This document shows positions 1 through 4,944 of a DNA stretch of 8,301 nucleotides, piece after piece. Both the position numbers and the translations under genes were made by a program. Below the pieces are notes generated by a model. It did not search any database. It saw nothing but the letters and a program-made list of their open reading frames with translations, and was not told the origin of the DNA. The DNA comes from an uncultured Clostridia bacterium (GTDB lineage Bacteria; Bacillota; Clostridia; Oscillospirales; Acutalibacteraceae). The stretch spans positions 1 to 8,301 of the forward strand of contig CALEIO010000057.1 in the NCBI GenBank assembly GCA_937875885.1, in the 5' to 3' direction. Numbering within the stretch: the first letter of the stretch is position 1; each line of letters begins with the position of its first letter.

Positions 1-109
1 TCCAAAAATCTAATTCCCAACCATTATCATCTGAACTAGTTTCTTCATATCCCATTTCAGTTAATAAAGTTTTTAATTTATATGGATTGATTGTATAAAC
101 AAAAAATCC
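1..109 (-). CDS. Partial open frame, unidentified, no start codon visible
   Basis: A minus-strand frame is open from about position 109 (just after an in-frame TAA at 112-110) to the left edge of the window. The readable part includes INPYKLKTLLTEMGYEE and then a stretch rich in acidic residues and Trp (DDNGWELDFW), which looks like real protein rather than a chance frame. There is no ATG, GTG or TTG before an internal ATG at 55-53, so the gene either starts there, lost its 5' end near the inverted repeat at 108-145, or is not a gene. All four Leu codons are TTA, unlike the CTT/TTG/CTG-rich genes to the right, which hints at a different origin. I do not recognise the family. Only about 36 codons are visible. 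Confidence 0.25.
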
Positions 110-124
110 TTAATTGCATAGTAT
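99..124 (+). promoter_or_regulatory. Candidate sigma-K/sigma-E-type promoter for cwlJ-gerQ
   Basis: CATAGTAT at 117-124 fits the CATAnnnT core of the -10 element used by mother-cell sigma factors. An AC dinucleotide at 99-100 lies 16 nt upstream, the spacing known for sigma-K promoters in Bacillus. Transcription would begin near 130, before the cwlJ ribosome binding site. A sporulation promoter is what cwlJ-gerQ would be expected to have. The motif is short and degenerate, so this remains a suggestion. Confidence 0.33.
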
Positions 125-145
125 GTAATGAATAAGCAATTAAGG
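108..145. repeat. Perfect 10-bp inverted repeat with 18-nt loop
   Basis: CCTTAATTGC at 108-117 is mirrored exactly by GCAATTAAGG at 136-145. On the minus strand the second arm is followed by ATTTTTTG (107-100), so it could act as a weak minus-strand terminator, but no minus-strand gene lies immediately to its right. On the plus strand the right arm contributes AAGG to the ribosome binding site of cwlJ (ATG at 154), so a plus-strand transcript that includes both arms could hide that site. The stem is AT-rich and only moderately stable. Confidence 0.55.
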
Positions 146-153
146 GTGAGTGT

Positions 154-625
154 ATGGCACTTGATACAAGAGAATTGTTTGCAAGGCTGATAAGTTGTGA
201 AGCAGGAGGTGAGGGTGACGACGGAATGCGTGCTGTAGCGTCTGTAATTATGAACAGAGCATACTCGACAACAGGTGAATTCAGCAGAGTAAGTAAGGGT
301 GGGGATGTACGTGCTATAATAACACAAACCTGTCAGTTTGTTTGTATGAAAGAGTTTGTGAATGGTGTTTATAATTCGCAGAATGTATATAATATAACTC
401 CCGATGATATACACTTATAATATGAGACCAACAGAAGAACATTATGAAATAGCAGATTGGGCTCTTGCAGGAAATACAGCCAGCTCTGTTGGTAATTCTA
501 TATTCTTTTTCAATCCATATAATCCCAGTTGCCCTAAATTCTTCCCCTCACAAGTAGGTGTTATTTATAACAGAGTAGGGGATCATTGTTTTTATGCTCC
601 CACCAATGCTTATGCAAATACTTGA
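154..625 (+). pseudogene. cwlJ: CwlJ-type spore cortex-lytic hydrolase, frameshifted
   Basis: The protein belongs to the SleB/CwlJ cell wall hydrolase family (Hydrolase_2), which degrades muramic-lactam-containing cortex peptidoglycan during germination. The N-terminal part (ATG 154; AAGG about 8 nt upstream) carries the family motif ISCEAGGEG with the conserved Glu at residue 16, then AVASVIMNR. It stops at TAA 418-420. The C-terminal part continues in the next frame from about 410 to TGA 623-625 and contains EIADWALAGN, FFFNPYNPSCP and GDHCFYAPT; the last matches the end of Bacillus CwlJ (HCFYQPT). Joined, they give about 156 residues, close to Bacillus CwlJ (142). The junction GATGATATACAC would read correctly (DDIYTYN) with one more TA unit, so a 2-base loss is the simplest explanation. 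A +1 recoding event at the TAA or a sequence error are alternatives. There is no signal peptide, as in CwlJ and unlike SleB. gerQ follows after 13 nt, the same order as in Bacillus. Confidence 0.8.
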
Positions 626-638
626 TAAGGAGAATATG

Positions 639-1229
639 ATGGCTGATACATTTGATTTGATGACTATTTACGGCATACCACCGGCACGATACAGCGAGGA
701 TAATCCTGATGATTTATTTCTGAAGGGGTTGCCCTCGTTGGAGCAGATTGCTGCATATAATCTGGCAAATGCTCAATATATGGCAGAACAGAATTCTCAG
801 ACAGGTAGCCAGATGCAGAGTGTGGGTGCGCAACAGGTTCCTGGAATTGGTACAGGTATGTCTACACCGACAACTGCAGTGAACGGAGATGATGTGAATT
901 CTTTAGCTTCGCTTTTGTCTATACAGACAGGATCAGCATCAGGTGAGTTGCCGTCGATTGGAGGAGACAATTTAACACAGCTGATTACTGATTACAGCAA
1001 ACCTTATCCTGTAACAGCAGAAAGTATTCAATATCTGAATGGATTTATACGGACACAGATAGGCAGACGCGCCCAGATACAGTTTCTGATGGGAAATTCT
1101 GAACTTATAGAGAAAGACGGATTTCTCTTGGGCGTGGGAGCAAATTATATACTTATAAATGAAATAGGAACAAATGATATAACCGCTTGTGATTTTTACA
1201 ATATCAAATTTATCAGATTTCTGTATTAA
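639..1229 (+). CDS. gerQ: GerQ-like spore coat protein
   Basis: In Bacillus, GerQ is an inner coat protein needed for CwlJ to be placed in the spore. Here residues about 125-196 resemble the GerQ C-terminal domain: ESIQYLNGFIR, then GRRAQIQFLMGNS, GFLLGVGANYILI and a final FYNIKFIRF, in the same order as YIENILRLNRGKTATIYM and LDYITF of Bacillus GerQ. Residues 1-50 form an unusual conserved-looking segment (IYGIPPARYSEDNPDD, then a helix rich in Ala and Asn), and 51-110 are a low-complexity Gln/Gly/Ser/Thr linker. AAGGAG at 627-632 is 6 nt from ATG 639; ATG 636 is an alternative. The total is 196 residues against 181 in Bacillus. The first Lys is residue 29, so the N-terminal Lys cluster crosslinked in Bacillus GerQ is missing. 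The position just downstream of cwlJ strongly supports the call. The 3' end overlaps hemW by 17 bp. Confidence 0.68.
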   Translation: MADTFDLMTIYGIPPARYSEDNPDDLFLKGLPSLEQIAAYNLANAQYMAEQNSQTGSQMQSVGAQQVPGIGTGMSTPTTAVNGDDVNSLASLLSIQTGSASGELPSIGGDNLTQLITDYSKPYPVTAESIQYLNGFIRTQIGRRAQIQFLMGNSELIEKDGFLLGVGANYILINEIGTNDITACDFYNIKFIRFLY

Positions 1230-2328
1230 GCAGTTCTGAAATTATAGGGTTAGATAGCAAAAATCCTTTTTCGTTTAGAATAATTGAATCACTATTTATA
1301 GTAATATATCCGAGCTTTTCAAAGTAGCGGGCTTTGGTCATAAATGCGGCTGAAACCTTTTTGTTGAAAAGCTCTTTATATTTTTTGAAGCTGAATCCGT
1401 AATCTGTGCGGAGAGTTAACATTATGTATTCTTCTGCTGTTTTGCCTTCTGATTCAAACTGAATGTTTTCAGGTGCGAATGATGAAATCTGTGAGGGGTA
1501 GTAGAATCTTTTATTGTTAAGCATTGAGTGTGCGGATGGTCCGATTCCAAGATAATCCTCAAGAATCCAGTATTTCATATTGTGTCTGCTAATGTTATCA
1601 TTTTTGCAGAAATTAGATATTTCATAGTGTCTGAATCCCTTTTGATTCAATGTATCGCAGGTTTGATTGTACAGGTCTACCATCATATCCTCATCTGCAA
1701 AAGTAAGGTTGTCGGGATTTGAGAAGAAACGTGTGTTTTCTTCGATTTTCAGCATATAGGTGCTGATGTGTTGTGCATCTGAATCAATGCAGAATCTAAG
1801 TGTTTTGTTTAAGGAATCGGCATTCTGCAAGGGAATTCCCAACATTACATCTAATGAAAAATTAGTGAGGTTTGCTTTGTGAAAAGCTTCGATAGCTTTT
1901 TGTGCATCCTTTGATGTGTGGGATCTGCCAAGAAGTTTTAGCTCTTCGTCATTTGATGTCTGAAGACCCATAGATATACGGTTGAGTCCATATTTTGAAA
2001 GTACAGGCAGATCAAGAGTAGCTGCGGAGTTTGGATTCATTTCCATTGTTATCTCTGCATCTTTTGTTACGTTCATAGTGGATGTTATTTTATCCAGAAG
2101 ATCAGATAATAAATCTGTACCCAATACACTTGGTGTTCCGCCGCCAAAATAAACTGTGTCTATATGTTTATTGCATAGAGCATTCTTTTGCCAATAGTCT
2201 ACGGATTCTTTAACCTTATTCACGTATTCAATCTGCTGATCTTCTGATGCGTTTATGCTGTAAAAATCGCAGTAATTGCATTTTCTGACACAGAAAGGAA
2301 TGTGTATGTATAAGCCTGTGTTGTTCAT
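1213..2328 (-). CDS. hemW: Radical SAM heme chaperone HemW
   Basis: This is a 371-residue member of the HemN/HemW radical SAM family. The [4Fe-4S]/SAM motif is CVRKCNYCDF (Cys13, Cys17, Cys20). Phe22 stands where true coproporphyrinogen dehydrogenase HemN has a fourth Cys, so this is HemW, a heme-binding chaperone thought to deliver heme to membrane proteins, and not a heme biosynthesis enzyme. Other family marks are YFGGGTPS (residues 60-67), RISMGLQ (117-123) and HNMKYW (249-254), the HNxxYW motif typical of HemW. The C-terminal domain (about 290-371) is the winged-helix-like tail. The start is ATG 2328 with GGAG 8 nt upstream. The length is normal for the family (about 375-380). Often clustered with lepA or hrcA in Firmicutes, here it stands alone, divergent from prfC, with its own promoter and a leader of about 100 nt. 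Confidence 0.93.
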   Translation of the reverse strand: MNNTGLYIHIPFCVRKCNYCDFYSINASEDQQIEYVNKVKESVDYWQKNALCNKHIDTVYFGGGTPSVLGTDLLSDLLDKITSTMNVTKDAEITMEMNPNSAATLDLPVLSKYGLNRISMGLQTSNDEELKLLGRSHTSKDAQKAIEAFHKANLTNFSLDVMLGIPLQNADSLNKTLRFCIDSDAQHISTYMLKIEENTRFFSNPDNLTFADEDMMVDLYNQTCDTLNQKGFRHYEISNFCKNDNISRHNMKYWILEDYLGIGPSAHSMLNNKRFYYPSQISSFAPENIQFESEGKTAEEYIMLTLRTDYGFSFKKYKELFNKKVSAAFMTKARYFEKLGYITINSDSIILNEKGFLLSNPIISELLNTEI

Positions 2329-2357
2329 TTATCCGACTCCATTCGTATATATAAGGG

Positions 2358-2389
2358 TTGAGGCAGAAACCGAGTGGTCTCTGCCTCAA
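2358..2389 (-). promoter_or_regulatory. Strong hairpin in the hemW 5' leader
   Basis: TTGAGGCAGA (2358-2367) pairs perfectly with TCTGCCTCAA (2380-2389). After one A/C mismatch, ACC/GGT extends the stem, leaving a GAGT loop. The hairpin lies between the predicted hemW transcription start (about 2428) and its ribosome binding site. No T-run follows on either strand, so it is not a standard intrinsic terminator. It could stabilise the mRNA, bind a protein or be part of an attenuator. Its GC content is clearly above that of the flanks. Confidence 0.6.
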
Positions 2390-2434
2390 TTTGGAAGGTA
2401 TATGAAAAATAGGAAAGATTTAATTTATATTGAT

Positions 2435-2463
2435 ATTTTAACAAAATAACTAAAATATGTCAA
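2435..2463 (-). promoter_or_regulatory. Sigma-A promoter for hemW
   Basis: Reading the minus strand, TTGACA (2463-2458) is followed after exactly 17 nt by TAAAAT (2440-2435). The -35 is perfect and the -10 has one mismatch. Transcription would start near 2428, about 100 nt before the hemW start codon. It faces away from the prfC promoter. Confidence 0.72.
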
Positions 2464-2537
2464 GTATATGAATAAGTTTTCTACAATTCTTTAACATAAG
2501 TATAGTAACTTAAATTCGGTACAACTTGACATATTTT
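2452..2537. repeat. 14-bp perfect inverted repeat spanning both -35 elements
   Basis: AAAATATGTCAAGT at 2452-2465 and ACTTGACATATTTT at 2524-2537 are exact reverse complements separated by 58 bp. Each arm contains the TTGACA of one of the two divergent promoters plus 8 further matching bases outside the -35 hexamer. The extra identity suggests a shared operator for one regulator, or a duplicated promoter, rather than consensus alone. Confidence 0.62.
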
Positions 2538-2554
2538 CTGTCAGAAAGTATAAT
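2526..2554 (+). promoter_or_regulatory. Consensus sigma-A promoter for prfC
   Basis: TTGACA (2526-2531), a 17-nt spacer and TATAAT (2549-2554) make a perfect consensus vegetative promoter. The expected start is near 2561, giving a short leader of about 30 nt before the prfC start codon. prfC is probably strongly expressed in growing cells. Confidence 0.88.
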
Positions 2555-2589
2555 ATATGATTGGAAATTAATGTATTGGAGAATTGAAA

Positions 2590-4179
2590 GTGAGTAAATT
2601 AACCGACGAAATCAAAAGAAGACGAACTTTTGCTATTATCTCTCACCCTGACGCAGGTAAGACAACACTTACTGAAAAACTGCTTCTTTACGGTGGTGCA
2701 ATTAACCTTGCAGGCTCTGTTAAGGGTAAGCGTACATCAAAGCATGCTGTGTCTGACTGGATGGAGATTGAAAAGCAGAGAGGTATTTCTGTTACATCAT
2801 CTGTAATGCAGTTTAAGTATAACGGATATTGCATCAATATTCTTGATACACCCGGACACCAGGATTTCTCTGAGGATACCTATCGTACACTTATGGCTGC
2901 AGACTCTGCAGTAATGGTTATCGATGCTTCCAAGGGTGTTGAGCGACAGACAATCAAGCTTTTCAAGGTTTGTGTGATGCGCAATATACCTATCATCACT
3001 TTCATTAATAAAATGGACCACGAATCCAAGAACCCCTTTGACCTTCTTGATGAAATTGAGCAGGTGCTTGGAATCAATACCTGCCCCGTAAACTGGCCTA
3101 TCGGCTCCGGTCGTGATTTTAAGGGAGTTTATGACAGAGCAAGCAAAAGCGTGCTGGCATACACTGCAAACAATGGTCAGAAGGAAGTTGAAGAGAAAAT
3201 TATTCCCATCGACAGCCCTGAACTTGTAGATACTGTTGGTCAGTATATGATTGATGATTTCCTTTCTGAAATCGAACTTCTTGAGGGTGCGGGCGATGAA
3301 CTGAACCTTGATCTTGTTCGTGAAGGTAAACTTACACCTGTGTTTTTCGGCTCTGCTCTTAATAACTTTGGTGTTGAGCCTTTCCTTAAAGACTTCCTTG
3401 AGTTTACTACATCTCCGTTGCCCAGAGAAACCGATGAAGGTATTATTGAACCTGATTCTGACTTTATGTCTGCTTTTGTATTCAAGATCCAGGCTAATAT
3501 GAACAAGCTTCACCGTGACAGAATTGCTTTTATGAGAATCTGTTCAGGTAAGTTTGATAAGGATATGGAAGTTTCTCATGTGCAGGCAGGCAGAAAGATT
3601 AAACTTTCACAGCCGCAGCAGATGATGGCTTCTGACAGAGAAATGGTTGAAGAAGCCTACGCTGGAGATATTATCGGTATTTTTGATCCGGGTATTTTCT
3701 CCATTGGTGATACTGTTTGTTCTATGGGACATAAAGTTAAGTTCAAAGGTATTCCTACCTTTGCTCCCGAACATTTTGCTCTTGTAAGACAGAAAGATAC
3801 AATGAAGAGAAAACAGTTCATCAAGGGTACTTCACAGATAGCACAGGAAGGTGCAATTCAGATTTTCCAGGAACTTGATGCCGGTATGGAAGAGGTAATT
3901 GTTGGCGTTGTTGGCACACTTCAGTTTGACGTTCTCAAGCACAGACTCGAATCAGAATACAACGTTGATATTATTATGACATCTCTGCCTTATCAGTTTA
4001 TTCGTTGGATTGGTAATGCTGATCTTGATCCTAAAACTCTTGACCTTGCTTCTGATACAAAGCGCATTCAGGACCTTAAGGGTAATCATCTGCTGCTGTT
4101 TACAAGTGAATGGAGTATCGACTGGGCGCTTGATCACAACAAAGGCCTCATCCTTGAAGAGTTTGGAAGAAATTCCTGA
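2590..4179 (+). CDS. prfC: Peptide chain release factor 3 (RF3)
   Basis: RF3 is a ribosome-bound GTPase that recycles RF1 and RF2 after peptide release. The protein has all GTPase motifs: HPDAGKTT (G1, residues 19-26), RGISVTSS (G2), DTPGHQDF (G3, 86-93) and NKMD (G4, 140-143). RRTFAIISHPDAGKTT and the C-terminal FDVLKHRLESEYNV are diagnostic of RF3 over EF-G and of the PrfC type. I chose GTG 2590 because GGAG (2578-2581) lies 8 nt upstream. An in-frame TTG at 2584 would leave only 2 nt of spacing. This gives 529 residues, equal to the E. coli protein. The promoter lies directly upstream and an intrinsic terminator follows 33 nt after the stop, so it is transcribed as a single gene. Many Clostridia have this gene; nothing in it looks damaged. 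Confidence 0.96.
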   Translation: MSKLTDEIKRRRTFAIISHPDAGKTTLTEKLLLYGGAINLAGSVKGKRTSKHAVSDWMEIEKQRGISVTSSVMQFKYNGYCINILDTPGHQDFSEDTYRTLMAADSAVMVIDASKGVERQTIKLFKVCVMRNIPIITFINKMDHESKNPFDLLDEIEQVLGINTCPVNWPIGSGRDFKGVYDRASKSVLAYTANNGQKEVEEKIIPIDSPELVDTVGQYMIDDFLSEIELLEGAGDELNLDLVREGKLTPVFFGSALNNFGVEPFLKDFLEFTTSPLPRETDEGIIEPDSDFMSAFVFKIQANMNKLHRDRIAFMRICSGKFDKDMEVSHVQAGRKIKLSQPQQMMASDREMVEEAYAGDIIGIFDPGIFSIGDTVCSMGHKVKFKGIPTFAPEHFALVRQKDTMKRKQFIKGTSQIAQEGAIQIFQELDAGMEEVIVGVVGTLQFDVLKHRLESEYNVDIIMTSLPYQFIRWIGNADLDPKTLDLASDTKRIQDLKGNHLLLFTSEWSIDWALDHNKGLILEEFGRNS

Positions 4180-4212
4180 TGACAAAAATTAAATAGGACA
4201 CGCAAATAAATT

Positions 4213-4257
4213 GCACTCCCTGAATATGATTGTAAAAAATCATAGGGAGTGCTTTTT
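4213..4257 (+). terminator. Intrinsic terminator of prfC, overlapping the sigK start region
   Basis: GCACTCCCT (4213-4221) pairs with AGGGAGTGC (4244-4252) and is followed by TTTTT. Inside, ATGATT (4226-4231) can pair with AATCAT (4238-4243) above a small bulge. It is well placed to end the prfC transcript. Its right arm contains AGGGAG (4244-4249), the best ribosome binding site for sigK, and the T-run ends directly at the GTG start codon. Confidence 0.85.
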
Positions 4258-4944
4258 GTGTTTCAGCTGTTAATGATGATGCTAAATTATTGTTATTTTT
4301 TTGTTTTGCATGTCTGTAAAGGAGGGTCATTTCCCAAGCCGCTTAGCTCAAAAGTTGAACAAGAGTATCTTGAGAAAGCAAGGAATGGCGATATTTCTGC
4401 AAGAAATAAGCTTGTTGAGCATAATCTGAGGTTGGTGGCTCATATTGTTAAGAAGTACTATGCGACACAAACAGACCACGATGACTTGGTTTCAATTGGT
4501 ACTATTGGTCTGATTAAAGCTATAAATACCTTTGATGTTGATAAGAATATCAAACTGTCAAGCTATGCAGCCAGGTGTGTTGAAAATGAGATTCTGATGT
4601 ATTTTCGAAATTGCAGAAAGTCTGCATCTGATGTGTCCCTTAATGAAACTATAGATACTGATAAAGATGGCAATCCGCTTACACTTATTGATATTCTGTC
4701 GGTAGAAGAGAATTTTGCGGATCAATTGGATGTTAAAGTAAAGTCCGAAAAATTAGGCAGATACATCAATGCTGTTTTAGACGAAAGAGAAAAGCAGGTA
4801 ATTATACTCAGATACGGCTTAAATGGAAATGAATCTCTGACACAGCGGGAAATTGCCGAAAAACTCGGTATATCCAGGTCATATATATCCAGAATTGAGA
4901 AAAAAGCTTTATATGAACTGCGGAAAATGTATGAGCGCAATTAG
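4258..4944 (+). CDS. sigK: Sporulation sigma factor SigK (pro-sigma-K), mother cell
   Basis: Sigma-K drives the late mother-cell programme (coat, cortex maturation, release). Residues 25-32 (FPKPLSSK), the segment ARNKLVEHNLRLVAHIVKK and the run around SIGTIGLIKAI and YAARCVENEILM match Bacillus SigK closely. Region 2 spans about 48-121 and region 4 about 175-220 (TQREIAEKLGISRSYISRIE). Residues 1-20 are hydrophobic (FQLLMMM, YCYFFVLHV) and correspond to the membrane-bound pro-sequence cut by SpoIVFB; by alignment the cut would fall near Leu17/His18. GTG 4258 has AGGGAG 8 nt upstream. GTG 4249 (27 residues before FPKPLS, as in Bacillus) or ATG 4273 are alternatives. The total is 228 residues against 241. 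The gene is continuous, with no skin element. The ribosome binding site lies in the prfC terminator stem. The stop codon overlaps that of feoB. Confidence 0.92.
   Translation: MFQLLMMMLNYCYFFVLHVCKGGSFPKPLSSKVEQEYLEKARNGDISARNKLVEHNLRLVAHIVKKYYATQTDHDDLVSIGTIGLIKAINTFDVDKNIKLSSYAARCVENEILMYFRNCRKSASDVSLNETIDTDKDGNPLTLIDILSVEENFADQLDVKVKSEKLGRYINAVLDEREKQVIILRYGLNGNESLTQREIAEKLGISRSYISRIEKKALYELRKMYERN

Noticed and set aside
3..98. Plus-strand open frame at the left edge
   Set aside because: It is short, with no start in view and Ser-rich composition. The minus-strand reading of the same bases looks more like protein.
404..625. Separate small gene starting at ATG 404
   Set aside because: There is no ribosome binding site before it, and its product is exactly the missing C-terminal part of CwlJ. 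It is treated as part of the frameshifted gene.
594..638. Upstream extension of gerQ to ATG 594
   Set aside because: It overlaps the end of cwlJ and has no ribosome binding site, while AAGGAG at 627-632 points to ATG 636/639.
1213..2328. Coproporphyrinogen dehydrogenase HemN
   Set aside because: The fourth Cys of the HemN motif is Phe here and the HNxxYW motif is present, so HemW is the better name.
2584..2589. TTG start for prfC
   Set aside because: It lies only 2 nt after GGAG. GTG 2590 has normal spacing and gives the usual RF3 N-terminus.
2329..2589. Riboswitch or T-box in the hemW/prfC intergenic region
   Set aside because: Only one simple hairpin is seen. No conserved riboswitch core, T-box sequence or terminator/antiterminator pair is recognisable.
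2797..3513. Long minus-strand open frame of 238 codons
   Set aside because: It lies wholly inside prfC, has no domain features, and appears to be the reverse shadow of a strongly coding gene.
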